Below, in pieces: positions 23,853-32,962 of a stretch of 64,000 nucleotides of DNA. Made by a program: the position numbers and the translations under genes. Under the pieces are notes generated by a model. The model did not search any database and was not told where the DNA came from. It saw nothing but the letters and a program-made list of their open reading frames with translations. The number at the start of each line of letters is the position of its first letter. The stretch's first letter is position 1. This DNA comes from Marinospirillum sp031581385 (GTDB lineage Bacteria > Pseudomonadota > Gammaproteobacteria > Pseudomonadales > Halomonadaceae). The DNA lies in the NCBI RefSeq assembly GCF_044810985.1, contig NZ_CP085242.1:2418001-2482000 (forward strand), written 5' to 3'.

Positions 23853-26800
23853 TTAGGCTGCTTTGCGGCGGGCCTTGCGCTCCAGTCGCCAGGTCGCCAT
23901 ATCATCAAAGAGTTTGTACATCAGAGGCACAAAGATCAGTGCCAGGGTACTGGCAAAGATCATGCCCCCAACCACAACAGTACCGATTTCCTGGCGACTG
24001 GCCGCACCGGCTCCGGTGGCAAATACCAGGGGCAGGGTGCCGATGATGAAGGTCAGGGCGGTCATGATGATGGCGCGAAAACGCTGGCGCGCAGCAGCAA
24101 TGGCGGCGTCTGTGGAAGTCATGCCTTCACGGCGGTTCTGGGCTGCAAACTCCACGATCAGGATAGCGTTCTTGGCCGCCAGGCCGATCAGCACCAATAA
24201 CCCCACCTGGAAGTAGATGTCATTGGGGAAGCCGCGCAACCAGGCAAAGAAGGCGGCACCCAATACCCCAAAGGGTACAGCAGAAGCCACAGCCAGAGGG
24301 AGAGTCCAGCGTTCATACTGGGCTGCAAGAATCAGGAATACCGCCAATAAGCCCATGGCAAAAGCAGCCGTTCCGGCACTGCCTGCGGCATCCAGTTGGA
24401 AGGCTTCACCGATCCAGCCTAGCTGAGAACCTTTGCTCTGCCCCTGCTCGGCAACCACGGCTTCCAGGGCTTCCTTGGCCTGAGCGGAGGTGAATCCAGG
24501 TGCCGGGTCTGCCATCAGTTTGGCCGCCGGGTAGATATTGAAACGATTGATAATGTCGGCACCGCTGCTGCGCTCCAGAGTGACCAGTGAACTCAGGGGG
24601 ATCAGCTCTCCGGTTTGCGAGCGCACAAACACCTTGCGCAAATCTTCCGGCTGACTGCGGAAATCCCCTTCGGATTGCATGCTCACTTGCCACAAACGTC
24701 CCAGATAAGAAAAGTCATTGACGTACATGGAGCCAAAGGTGCTTTGCATGGCGGCAAAAACCTGATCCAGGGATACGCCCAAGGCTTTGGTTTTCTCGCG
24801 ATCCAGCTTGGCTTCGTAGCGGGGAATACTGGTGTCGAGTGTGGTTCGGGCATTGGTCAGTTCAGGCCGGGCATTGGCTGCCTGGGCAATCCGGCTGGCC
24901 AGCCCCTGAATTTCCTGGGTGGTGGCCTCTTCACGAACCTGCAGATAGCCTTCCACACCACCGGTTAAAGACAACCCTTGAATGGGTGGTGGGGTAAAGG
25001 CAAAAATATTGGCATCCTGAATGCCAAAGCCCATGCCCATGATTTTGCCGGTCAGGGCGGAAGCCTGTTGATCAGGACGGGTACGCTCACTCCAGTCCGT
25101 CAGGTTGGCAAAACCCAGCAGGGCATTGGTGCGCAGAGAACCGGCAATGATGTCAAACCCGGCCATGGCCGTGAATTCCTGAACTTCAGGAAGACTGACG
25201 AGCTGGGCAGCCAGTTGATCCCGGACTGCTTCGGTTCGTGGCAGGGCAGAAACCGGAGGCAACTGACCCACCACCAGAGCAACCCCCTGGTCTTCCTGGG
25301 GAACCAGGCCGTTGGGGAGGCGCTGCATCAAGAGGACAGTTGCAACCACAAAGCCGATAAACAAGGCCACGCCCAGGGTTCTCTGCCGGAGTAAAAAGCT
25401 GACGCAGGCCACAAAGCCATTGGTGATCCAATTGAAGCCTTTGTTGAAAAGCTTGAAAGGAGCAGCCAGCTCTTTGGGTTCTTTATCCAGCAGCAGAGCA
25501 CACATCGCTGGAGTCAGGGTCAGAGCCACAATGCCGGAGACCACTACCGAAACCGCAATGGTGACGGCAAACTGGCGATACAGCTCACCGGTCAGACCTT
25601 CCAGAAAAGCCACAGGCGCAAATACAGCAACCAGCACCAGGGTTGAGGAAATAACCGCCCCGGATACCTGGCGCATGGTTTCAATGGAAGCTTCGCGGGC
25701 TTTCATGGCCTGTTCATGCATGAGGCGTTCGACGTTTTCCATCACGATGATGGCATTGTCGACCACGATGCCGATGGCCAGCACCAGCCCGAACAGGGTC
25801 AGCATATTGATACTGAAACCCATCACCTGCATACCGGCAAAGGTACCGATCAAGGAAACCGGAATAGCCGCCACCGGAATCAGGGTCGCCCTTAAATGCT
25901 GCAGGAACAGGAAGGTGACCACGATGACCAGCACAACAGCAATCAGCAGGGTGATAATGACCTCACGTATGGAGATTTCCACAAACTCGGTGGTGTCGTA
26001 AGGTATGTTGTAGCTTAGGCCTTCCGGAAAACGCCCGGCAATGTCTTCCAGAGTCTCTCTGACGAGCACGGCTGTGTCCAGGGCATTGGCACCGGGTTGC
26101 AGGTAAACCGCCAGAGGAACAGCCGGCTCGCCATTATAGGTGGCGGAAAAGTCATAACGCTGGGAACCCAGCTCAACCCGGGCGACATCACCCAGGCGCA
26201 GGGTGCCGCCTTCCTGGTCGGCCCGTAAAATGATGTTTTCAAATTCCTCTGGACTGGCCAGCTGGCCGGGTGCTGCAACGGTAAAGGTGAAAGCCTGGTC
26301 AACCGGTGAAGGCTCGGCCCCCAGTTGTCCGGCCGCAAACTGGGCATTCTGTTCCCGTAAAGCGACCGCCACATCGGCGGGTGTCAGATCAAACTGGGCC
26401 AGCTTATCAGGACGTATCCAGATGCGCATGGCATAGTCCTGGGCACCGAAGAGGCTGGCTTCACCCACACCCGGCAGGCGCACCAGTTCGTCAATCACAT
26501 TCAACAGGGCATAGTTACTGATGAACAAGGGGTCACGAGAGCGATCTGGGGAATTGAGAACCGAAACCAGGAGGATGTCCGTGGAACGCGCCTGAACCCG
26601 CACGCCCAGATCACGCACCCGCTGTGGCAATTTGGGTAGCGCACTTTGCACCCGGTTGTTGACGTTGATGGCTGCCTGATCGGGATCAGTGCCCATTTCA
26701 AAGGTCAGGGTGATCGACAAGCTCCCGGCATCCGTGCTGGTGGATTCCATGTAAAGCATGTTATCCACACCGTTGATTTCTTGCTCCAGGGGAGCGGCAA

Positions 26801-26981
26801 CGGCCTCGGCTAAAACTTCAGCGCTGGCACCGGGATAGTTGGCCTGAACCTGAATCTGGGGTGGTGCGACATTGGGATACTGCTCAATCGGCAGAATTCG
26901 CAGAGCAGCCACACCGGCCAGGATAATAATAATGGAAATAACCGATGAGAAAATCGGCCGATCAATAAAAAAGCGCAGCAT
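23853..26981 (-). CDS. RND multidrug efflux pump, AcrB/MexB type (HAE1)
   Basis: A 1,042-residue inner-membrane proton/drug antiporter of the normal family length. TM1 (FSSVISIIIILAGVAAL) is followed by the porter domain with YPNVAPPQIQVQANYPGASA. TM4 carries the proton-relay aspartates in GIVVDNAIIVMENVERL, and the second half repeats the fold, ending in VFVPLMY-like LIFVPLMYKLFDDM. It exports hydrophobic and amphiphilic compounds with its adaptor and an outer-membrane channel. It lies 3 bp downstream of the adaptor gene. No channel gene is in this operon; the tolC-like gene nearby is the likely partner. Confidence 0.93.
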   Translation of the reverse strand: MLRFFIDRPIFSSVISIIIILAGVAALRILPIEQYPNVAPPQIQVQANYPGASAEVLAEAVAAPLEQEINGVDNMLYMESTSTDAGSLSITLTFEMGTDPDQAAINVNNRVQSALPKLPQRVRDLGVRVQARSTDILLVSVLNSPDRSRDPLFISNYALLNVIDELVRLPGVGEASLFGAQDYAMRIWIRPDKLAQFDLTPADVAVALREQNAQFAAGQLGAEPSPVDQAFTFTVAAPGQLASPEEFENIILRADQEGGTLRLGDVARVELGSQRYDFSATYNGEPAVPLAVYLQPGANALDTAVLVRETLEDIAGRFPEGLSYNIPYDTTEFVEISIREVIITLLIAVVLVIVVTFLFLQHLRATLIPVAAIPVSLIGTFAGMQVMGFSINMLTLFGLVLAIGIVVDNAIIVMENVERLMHEQAMKAREASIETMRQVSGAVISSTLVLVAVFAPVAFLEGLTGELYRQFAVTIAVSVVVSGIVALTLTPAMCALLLDKEPKELAAPFKLFNKGFNWITNGFVACVSFLLRQRTLGVALFIGFVVATVLLMQRLPNGLVPQEDQGVALVVGQLPPVSALPRTEAVRDQLAAQLVSLPEVQEFTAMAGFDIIAGSLRTNALLGFANLTDWSERTRPDQQASALTGKIMGMGFGIQDANIFAFTPPPIQGLSLTGGVEGYLQVREEATTQEIQGLASRIAQAANARPELTNARTTLDTSIPRYEAKLDREKTKALGVSLDQVFAAMQSTFGSMYVNDFSYLGRLWQVSMQSEGDFRSQPEDLRKVFVRSQTGELIPLSSLVTLERSSGADIINRFNIYPAAKLMADPAPGFTSAQAKEALEAVVAEQGQSKGSQLGWIGEAFQLDAAGSAGTAAFAMGLLAVFLILAAQYERWTLPLAVASAVPFGVLGAAFFAWLRGFPNDIYFQVGLLVLIGLAAKNAILIVEFAAQNRREGMTSTDAAIAAARQRFRAIIMTALTFIIGTLPLVFATGAGAASRQEIGTVVVGGMIFASTLALIFVPLMYKLFDDMATWRLERKARRKAA

Positions 26982-26984
26982 GGT

Positions 26985-28142
26985 TTACTCCTCACCCTCC
27001 GGGGCATTGGTGGCCTGAACATCGGCACCTGGGTGCAAAGCCACCTGGCCGTTCACAACCAACTGATCGCCCGGTTCCAGGCCACTTAGGATGACCTGCT
27101 TCCCTTCCACAACCGGGCCCAGCTCTACAGGTGTGGCTTCTGCCTGGCTGTCAGCATTGATGAGAAAAACCTGGGGGCCCTTGGGGCCATCGGACACAGC
27201 GGTCTGGTCAATCAGGGCAACATTTTCCAGCTTCTGCAAGACCAGGGAAATGCGCACAAACTGTCCGGGAATCAGCTCGCCTTCCGGGTTGGGGAAGATT
27301 GCCCGTGCGGATACCGTACCCGTGCGCGGATCAATGCTGCTGTCGGTGAAATCCACTTGGCCCTGCTGCTCATAAAGACGCCCGTCCGGCAAGACGAGAT
27401 CAGCCTGATAGGGTTTGTCCTGGTTGCCTTCCGAGCGTGCCTGGCGGGCCAGACGCTGGATGGAGGCATCATTTTCCGGCAGTGAAAAGCGCACGTGAGC
27501 GGGGTTTTTCTGGGTGATGCTCGTCAAAAGAGCGCCTCGGTCTATCAGGCTGCCTTCAGACAGGGTTTCCAGGCCTGTGATCCCGGAAATCGGTGCTGTA
27601 ACCTGGGTGTATCTGAGATTACGGCGGGCATCGGCTACAGCGGCTTCAGCCTGCGCCAGACCGGACTCAGCCAGCTCCAGCTGGGTTTGTGCCTGGTCTC
27701 TTTCTCTCTGGCTGATGGAGTTGCGTTCATACAGGTCAGCAATCCGGCGCAATTCACGTTTTGCCTGATCCAGGTTGGCCCGGGCATTGCCGCGATTGGC
27801 TTCTGCCAGTTGCAGGGCAATTTCGTAGGATTCGGGGTCAATGCGAAACAGAGACGCGCCTTCGGCAACTTCCTGGCCTTCAACGTAAAGGCGCTCTTCC
27901 AGAATACCGCCCACGCGTGCACGGACTTCCACATTGCGAGAACCCCGGACACGACCGGCGTAATCAACACTGACATCCACGCTGCTGAAGTTGACTTCAG
28001 ACGTGGTCACCGGGGCAGGCGGTCGCCCCTGCTGCTGAGCACCCTGGCTGGCCTCATCAGAACCACAGCCAGCCAGATAAACCAGGGGAAGCAGTAAAAA
28101 AGACAGCTTGATGCTGTTTCGGGTTAGAGCAGCAAAAGACAT
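26985..28142 (-). CDS. RND periplasmic adaptor, AcrA/MexA type
   Basis: A 385-residue membrane-fusion lipoprotein: signal sequence ending LVYLAGCG (lipobox), a barrel-sandwich/lipoyl domain (VRARVGGILEERLYVEGQEV), a long helical hairpin (residues ~100-165, LDQAKRELRRIADLYERNSI), then beta-barrel and membrane-proximal domains (VTAPISGITGLETLSEGSLI). It links the RND pump to the TolC channel. The operator at 28210-28228 lies 68 bp upstream of its start and probably controls both pump genes. No TetR-type repressor gene is adjacent, so the regulator is encoded elsewhere. Confidence 0.92.
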   Translation of the reverse strand: MSFAALTRNSIKLSFLLLPLVYLAGCGSDEASQGAQQQGRPPAPVTTSEVNFSSVDVSVDYAGRVRGSRNVEVRARVGGILEERLYVEGQEVAEGASLFRIDPESYEIALQLAEANRGNARANLDQAKRELRRIADLYERNSISQRERDQAQTQLELAESGLAQAEAAVADARRNLRYTQVTAPISGITGLETLSEGSLIDRGALLTSITQKNPAHVRFSLPENDASIQRLARQARSEGNQDKPYQADLVLPDGRLYEQQGQVDFTDSSIDPRTGTVSARAIFPNPEGELIPGQFVRISLVLQKLENVALIDQTAVSDGPKGPQVFLINADSQAEATPVELGPVVEGKQVILSGLEPGDQLVVNGQVALHPGADVQATNAPEGEE

Positions 28143-28209
28143 GCGGGTTCTCCGGAAGAATTCGTCACTGGCCTGGAAAAGGCCATCGAGGGCTTATGAA
28201 TGAGGCGAG

Positions 28210-28228
28210 TTTAGACTTGCTAGTCTAA
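28210..28228. promoter_or_regulatory. Efflux operator upstream of acrAB-like operon
   Basis: The perfect inverted repeat TAGACT-TGCT-AGTCTA (28212-28227) lies in the 19-bp block shared with the tolC-like promoter at 21466-21484. Its symmetry and size fit a TetR-family operator; the regulator is not in the window. Confidence 0.65.
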
Positions 28229-28295
28229 TTCGTCAAGCAGGCTTCAGGTTAGAATGTCTGTCGGTAATGTCAGTCCCAACAAAAAAGAGAAGACC

Positions 28296-29678
28296 ATGAC
28301 AGACAAGATGCCAACTTCGTCATTTTTGATCACCGAAGCCCTGGATGCTTTGGATGAATGGCTGGTCATTGTGGATGAGCAGGCCGCCATTGTTTTTTTG
28401 AACCGGCCTTACGCCCAGTTTCTGGGGGTTAAACGTGATGAGGTTTATGGTCAGCCCATCATCAATGTGATTGAAAACACCCAGATGCACCGGGTGGTAG
28501 AAAGTGGCCAGCCGGAAGTGTCCCGCCTTCAGGAAATAAAGGGCCGCCACATGATTGCCAACCGTTACCCTATTCGCCACCAGGGGGAAGTGGTGGGAGC
28601 CGTGGGTACGGTGCTTTTTCATGATACTCATGAATGGCGGCAAATGAATACGCAGATCAAGGCTCTGGTTTCTGAGTTGGATTTCTACCGCAAAGCTCTG
28701 GATAAAGAACAGACGGGTGCACGCTTTGAGTTGCACGATCTGATCGGGCGCAGCCAACGTATCCAGCAGGTCAATGACAAGGTCAAGAAAGTGGCCGCCG
28801 GGGATGCTTCGGTTCTGATTCGGGGTGAATCGGGCACTGGCAAAGAGCTTTACGCCCATGCTTTGCATCTTTTATCCGACCGCTCCAGGGCTCCCTTTAT
28901 CAAAATCAATTGTGCTGCGATACCGGAAAATTTGCTGGAAGCGGAGCTGTTTGGTTATGAAGAGGGTGCCTTCACCGGAGCGCGTAAAGGCGGCAAGCAG
29001 GGCAAGTTCCAGCTGGCTGATGGTGGCACCCTGTTTCTGGATGAAATCGGTGATATGCCACTGGCCATGCAGGTGAAACTGCTGCGGGTTTTACAGGACA
29101 GGGAAGTGGAAGCGGTGGGTTCCAACCGTTTGGTCAAGGTCGATGTACGGGTAATCGCCGCAACCCATCAGCCTCTGGAAAAGTTGGTGGAAGCAGGAGA
29201 GTTTCGTGAGGACCTCTATTATCGGGTTAACGTGGTTTCTCTGGAACTGCCGGCCCTCAGGGAGCGGCGTGAGGATATTCCGGCCCTGGCCGAACATTTT
29301 CTACAGCGCCTGGCCAACCGGACCGGCAGACGACAACCCAAGCTAACGGCTCAGGCCCTGACCCGCATGCTGGAATACGCCTGGCCGGGCAATGTACGGG
29401 AAATGGAAAATGCCCTGGAAAGTGCTTTTTACCTCAGTCAGGGTCATAAAATCTCCTTGAATGCCCTTCCGGCGACCCTTTCCCAGGGCGAATCCCTGCC
29501 GGTGCCCAGCTTTTCAGGCACCCTGAAGGAGCGCCTGGCTGAAGCTGAAAAAGCAATTCTGGAAGAAACCCTGCGAAGCTGTGAAGGAAACCGCAAGCTG
29601 GCGGCCCGAGTTCTGGGTATTGGCAAAACCACCCTTTACGACAAGCTGGCCCGTTATCGCCCCCTGTTGGAGGAATGA
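28296..29678 (+). CDS. Sigma-54-dependent activator with N-terminal PAS domain (HbcR-like)
   Basis: A 460-residue enhancer-binding protein. Residues ~12-110 form a PAS sensor (LDEWLVIVDEQAAIVFLNRP), and residues ~145-380 the AAA+ sigma-54 domain with Walker A GESGTGKE (177-184) and the RpoN-contacting GAFTGA (224-229). The C-terminal Fis-type helix-turn-helix is NRKLAARVLGIGKTTLYDKL. ATG 28296 is preceded by GAGAAG. It sits upstream of a TRAP transporter and ketone-body genes, with two identical-type palindromes and a -24/-12-like promoter between. This mirrors HbcR control of 3-hydroxybutyrate genes in Pseudomonas; here the function is inferred from context. Confidence 0.88.
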   Translation: MTDKMPTSSFLITEALDALDEWLVIVDEQAAIVFLNRPYAQFLGVKRDEVYGQPIINVIENTQMHRVVESGQPEVSRLQEIKGRHMIANRYPIRHQGEVVGAVGTVLFHDTHEWRQMNTQIKALVSELDFYRKALDKEQTGARFELHDLIGRSQRIQQVNDKVKKVAAGDASVLIRGESGTGKELYAHALHLLSDRSRAPFIKINCAAIPENLLEAELFGYEEGAFTGARKGGKQGKFQLADGGTLFLDEIGDMPLAMQVKLLRVLQDREVEAVGSNRLVKVDVRVIAATHQPLEKLVEAGEFREDLYYRVNVVSLELPALRERREDIPALAEHFLQRLANRTGRRQPKLTAQALTRMLEYAWPGNVREMENALESAFYLSQGHKISLNALPATLSQGESLPVPSFSGTLKERLAEAEKAILEETLRSCEGNRKLAARVLGIGKTTLYDKLARYRPLLEE

Positions 29679-29679
29679 A

Positions 29680-29695
29680 TTCCGAATTATCGGAA
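29680..29695. promoter_or_regulatory. Candidate activator-binding palindrome 1
   Basis: TTCCGA-ATTA-TCGGAA begins two bases after the activator's stop codon. It shares both half-sites with the larger palindrome centred 73 bp downstream, consistent with paired upstream activating sequences. A further lone half-site (TTCCGAA) follows at ~29699-29705. Confidence 0.55.
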
Positions 29696-29750
29696 GGCTT
29701 CCGAAAAACCGAACGCCATACGATGGGCTTTTGCTCCTTTTGGCTGTTAT

Positions 29751-29770
29751 TTTTCCGAAATTTCGGAAAA
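29751..29770. promoter_or_regulatory. Candidate activator-binding palindrome 2
   Basis: TTTTCCGAAA is followed directly by its complement TTTCGGAAAA, making a perfect 20-bp palindrome. It lies ~95 bp upstream of the sigma-54-like promoter, a usual distance for enhancer-binding proteins acting by DNA looping. Confidence 0.65.
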
Positions 29771-29853
29771 TGTTTGTCCCCAAAGGCGTCCAGACCTTTA
29801 CGTTAACGTAAAGTATTTTTCTAACTTACTGTTTTATAGGTGTTTATAAAAAC

Positions 29854-29869
29854 TGGCAGGCTTCTTGAT
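29854..29869 (+). promoter_or_regulatory. Sigma-54-like promoter of the TRAP/ketone-body operon
   Basis: TGGCAGGCTTCTTGAT keeps the GG at -24, the 10-bp spacing and TTG before -12, with GA in place of the invariant-type GC. It precedes dctP by ~75 bp. It is a near match, strengthened by the activator gene and palindromes upstream. Confidence 0.5.
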
Positions 29870-29942
29870 AGTGTCCTGGATAACCGTTCATGGCGGTTGT
29901 GCACTCTAAAGACAATAAACACAAAAAAGTGGAGTAACACTT

Positions 29943-30995
29943 ATGATCAAGAAGCCCCTAGCAGCGGCTGTCGGTGCTGCAATAACTGCAAGCTGTCTGG
30001 CTGTCTCCTCGACAGCCCTGGCCGAAGGCCCCAAGCAAATTGATGTCGCCAGCGTATTTGATACCAGCAACTTTCTGGGTGCCGGTGCCAAATACATGGG
30101 TGAGGAGCTGTCCGTAGCCTCGGGTGGTGATATCAAGTTCCGGGTTTATGAGCCAGGCGACCTGGTACCCCCTTTTGAAGTCTTCAATGCGGTTTCCAGT
30201 GGTTCTGTGGATGCCGGTTGGGACTGGATGGGTTACTGGGCAGGCACCATTCCACTTCTTAACCTCTATGGCGCTCTGCCTTTTGGCCCGACTCCCGAAG
30301 CCTTTGCTTCCTGGATGTGGTCGGGGGGCGGTACAGAGTTTATTCAGGCCCAGTATGATGATTACAACATCAAGGTCATGCCCTGTTTTGTTTCTCCCCA
30401 GGAAACAGGCGGCTTCTATAACCAGGAAATCAACTCGGTTGAAGACTTTGATGGCCTGCGCTTTCGTATTTCCGGCCTCGGGGCCAGAGTACTCAACAAG
30501 TTCGGTGCTTCTACCCAGTTGATCCCCGGTGGTGAAATCTACCTGGCCCTGGAGCGGGGACGCATTGATGCCGCTGAGTTCTCGGTGCCTCAGGTGGATG
30601 AAGTCATGGGTTTTGAGGATATTGCCAGCTACTACTACTTCCCCGGTTGGCACCAGTCAGCCAGCTGGTTTTCCCTGATTATGAACAAAGACGTCTGGAA
30701 CCAGTACACCGAGCAGCAACAAAAGCAGTTTGAAACTGCCTGCCGCTCCACCCTGGCCTGGTCGATGACGGATGCCCCCCATAAACAGGTGCAGACGCTG
30801 CGCAAAATGGAAGAACGCAGTGATATAGAAGTGCGCCGTTTCAATGATGAAACCCTGCAGGAATTGGAAGCTGCCTGGCAGGAAGTGGTTGCTGCAGAAA
30901 TGGAAGAAAACCCCGAGTTTCGTGAAGCCTATGAGTCTTTGATGGCTCATGCCAAGCTGATCGAAGAGTGGTATGAACTTCAGGAGCTGCCCTAA
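29943..30995 (+). CDS. TRAP transporter substrate-binding protein (DctP family)
   Basis: A 350-residue periplasmic protein. It has a signal peptide (ITASCLAVSSTALA) and a DctP fold with FRVYEPGDLVPPFEVFNAVS, the ligand-carboxylate region GLRFRISGLGARVLNKFGAS and RIDAAEFSVPQVDEVMGF. Its appearance is close to TakP-like proteins for 2-oxo or hydroxy monocarboxylates. It delivers substrate to the DctQ/DctM membrane pair that follows. Given bdhA and acetoacetyl-CoA synthetase downstream, 3-hydroxybutyrate and/or acetoacetate are the most likely ligands. GGAG lies just before the start; the stop overlaps dctQ (TAATG). Confidence 0.88.
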   Translation: MIKKPLAAAVGAAITASCLAVSSTALAEGPKQIDVASVFDTSNFLGAGAKYMGEELSVASGGDIKFRVYEPGDLVPPFEVFNAVSSGSVDAGWDWMGYWAGTIPLLNLYGALPFGPTPEAFASWMWSGGGTEFIQAQYDDYNIKVMPCFVSPQETGGFYNQEINSVEDFDGLRFRISGLGARVLNKFGASTQLIPGGEIYLALERGRIDAAEFSVPQVDEVMGFEDIASYYYFPGWHQSASWFSLIMNKDVWNQYTEQQQKQFETACRSTLAWSMTDAPHKQVQTLRKMEERSDIEVRRFNDETLQELEAAWQEVVAAEMEENPEFREAYESLMAHAKLIEEWYELQELP

Positions 30996-31606
30996 TGAAA
31001 GCCGCCGTTCACCTGCGTGTGGCGGCGGCCCTTGATCTGGCATCCCGGCCCCTTATTGGGGCCGGGATCTGGATGGGGCGCATGACCAGCTGGTTGATTC
31101 TGGCGGTCATCGTAGCTGTCATGCTTACCGTCATTATGAATGCCCTGGGCATCAATGAGCTTCTGCGCTGGGAAACCTCCGTTTTTCTCTTTCGCAAAGC
31201 CTTCACCATCAACTCGGCAACAGAATTGCAGTGGTATCTGTACGGTATCTTTGTGCTTTTTGCTTCCACTTATGCCCTGCACACCAACAGTCATGTGCGG
31301 GTGGATATTTTTTATCACCGGTTTTCACCCCGCTTGTGTCATGCAATTGATTTGATGGGTCACCTGATCTTCCTGCTGCCTTTTTGTCTGGTGGTGGCCT
31401 ACCTTTACTGGCCTCAGGTGGAAACGAGCTATATGTCCGGTGAGCAATCCAATTTTGGAGGACTGGGTGAGCGCTTTCTGATTAAGGGAGCCCTGCCTTT
31501 GGCCCTGATCTTTATGGCCCTGAATGCCGTGGGACGAATTCTGAAAAGTCTGGCTGCCGTGCTGGACCCTGAGCTGGCCAAAAAGGAGCCTTACCATGTT
31601 CGCTGA
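30995..31606 (+). CDS. TRAP transporter small membrane subunit (DctQ family)
   Basis: A 203-residue protein with four hydrophobic segments (WLILAVIVAVMLTVIMNALG, LYGIFVLFASTYAL, LMGHLIFLLPFCLVVAYLYW, LPLALIFMALNAVGRILKS) and the family features WETSVFLFRKAF and HVRVDIFYHRFS. DctQ forms a fixed complex with DctM in the inner membrane and mediates docking of the binding protein. It starts within the dctP stop codon and overlaps dctM by 11 bp. Confidence 0.87.
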   Translation: MKAAVHLRVAAALDLASRPLIGAGIWMGRMTSWLILAVIVAVMLTVIMNALGINELLRWETSVFLFRKAFTINSATELQWYLYGIFVLFASTYALHTNSHVRVDIFYHRFSPRLCHAIDLMGHLIFLLPFCLVVAYLYWPQVETSYMSGEQSNFGGLGERFLIKGALPLALIFMALNAVGRILKSLAAVLDPELAKKEPYHVR

Positions 31607-32936
31607 GTATCTCTTGCCCATTCTCATGGTGGTTTTTCTTTTTGCCGGTATTTTTACCGGCTACCCCGTGGCCTTTATTCTGGGTGGCCTGGCCATTATT
31701 TTTGCCGTTATAGGTGATGTTCCCTTTCCCTTTTTGGGCATGATGGGGTCACGCATCTATGGTGGTGTTCTGGAAAACTGGCTGTACATTGCCATTCCCC
31801 TGTTTGTCTTCATGGGGCTGATGTTGGAAAAGTCCGGTGTTGCCGGGCGCTTGTTGCTGACTCTGCAAAGGCTTTTTGGCCAGGTGCGGGGTGGTTTGGC
31901 GATTTCTGTAGCCCTTCTGGGTGTGGTGATGGCAGCCAGTACCGGCATTGTCGGGGCTTCCGTTGTCATGCTGGGATTGCTGGCCCTGCCGGTCATGCTG
32001 AACCAGGGTTACAAGCAGGAAATGGCCTGCGGTGTAATTGCCGCCTCCGGCACCCTGGGCATTCTGATTCCCCCTTCAATCATGCTGGTGTTGATGGGTT
32101 CCATCATGCAGCTGTCCGTGGGGGATCTTTTCAAGGCGGCTTTGATTCCCGGCTTGATGCTGGGCTGCCTGTACATTGTTTACCTGCTGGTGATGGGGCG
32201 TATACGGCCGGAATGGATGCCTCTGGCGGATCCGGATGCTCTGGACACCGACACGACTCCTTTGCTCATTGCTTTGCTCAGAGATCTGCTGGGGCCGGTT
32301 TTTCTGATGGTGGCAGTACTCGGCTCGATTATGGCGGGTATTGCCACGCCCACCGAAGCCGCTGCCATAGGTGCAGTCGGTGCCCTTTTTCTGGCTGTTG
32401 TGGCTCGCAAACTCAATTACCTGACGCTGCGGGATGTCTGCTACGACACAGCCAAGACCACTGCCATGATTATCTTTATTGTTATTACCGCTACGGCTTA
32501 TAGCCTGATTTTCAAACGCCTGGGCGGTGATTACATGATAATGGATCTGGTGAGTTCAACAGGCCTTGGCTCCTACGGGCTTTTGCTGGCCATCATGCTG
32601 GTGATTTTTATCCTGGGCTTCTTTCTGGAATGGATAGAAATCAGTTATGTCGTTCTGCCCATTCTGCTCCCCGTGATTGAGTTGATGGATTTTGGCCTGG
32701 GCAGCGAGGCCACCCTGGTCTGGTTTGCGGTCTTGATGGCGATGAACCTGCAGACCAGCTTTTTAACGCCACCTTTTGGTTATGCCCTCTTTTATTTGAA
32801 AGGCATTACCCAGGGACAAGTGGAAATCACCACGATTTACAAATCCATCATTCCCTATGTCTTGTTGCAACTGGTCGGGCTGATCCTGTGCATTGTTTTC
32901 CCCGCTCTCGTGCTGTGGCTGCCAGGGTTATTGTAA
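31596..32936 (+). CDS. TRAP transporter large permease (DctM family)
   Basis: A 446-residue sodium-coupled permease with about 12 TM segments. Family signatures are FTGYPVAFILGGLAIIFAV, IPLFVFMGLMLEKSGVAGRL, SGTLGILIPPSIMLVLMG, GIATPTEAAAIGAVGALFL and TSFLTPPFGYALFYLKG. It carries the substrate across the inner membrane in an elevator-type mechanism driven by the sodium gradient, fitting a saline habitat. It follows dctQ with overlapping frames and precedes bdhA by 26 bp. Confidence 0.92.
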   Translation: MFAEYLLPILMVVFLFAGIFTGYPVAFILGGLAIIFAVIGDVPFPFLGMMGSRIYGGVLENWLYIAIPLFVFMGLMLEKSGVAGRLLLTLQRLFGQVRGGLAISVALLGVVMAASTGIVGASVVMLGLLALPVMLNQGYKQEMACGVIAASGTLGILIPPSIMLVLMGSIMQLSVGDLFKAALIPGLMLGCLYIVYLLVMGRIRPEWMPLADPDALDTDTTPLLIALLRDLLGPVFLMVAVLGSIMAGIATPTEAAAIGAVGALFLAVVARKLNYLTLRDVCYDTAKTTAMIIFIVITATAYSLIFKRLGGDYMIMDLVSSTGLGSYGLLLAIMLVIFILGFFLEWIEISYVVLPILLPVIELMDFGLGSEATLVWFAVLMAMNLQTSFLTPPFGYALFYLKGITQGQVEITTIYKSIIPYVLLQLVGLILCIVFPALVLWLPGLL

Positions 32937-32962
32937 AAAAACCAAGTATCAAGAGGTCTTAT

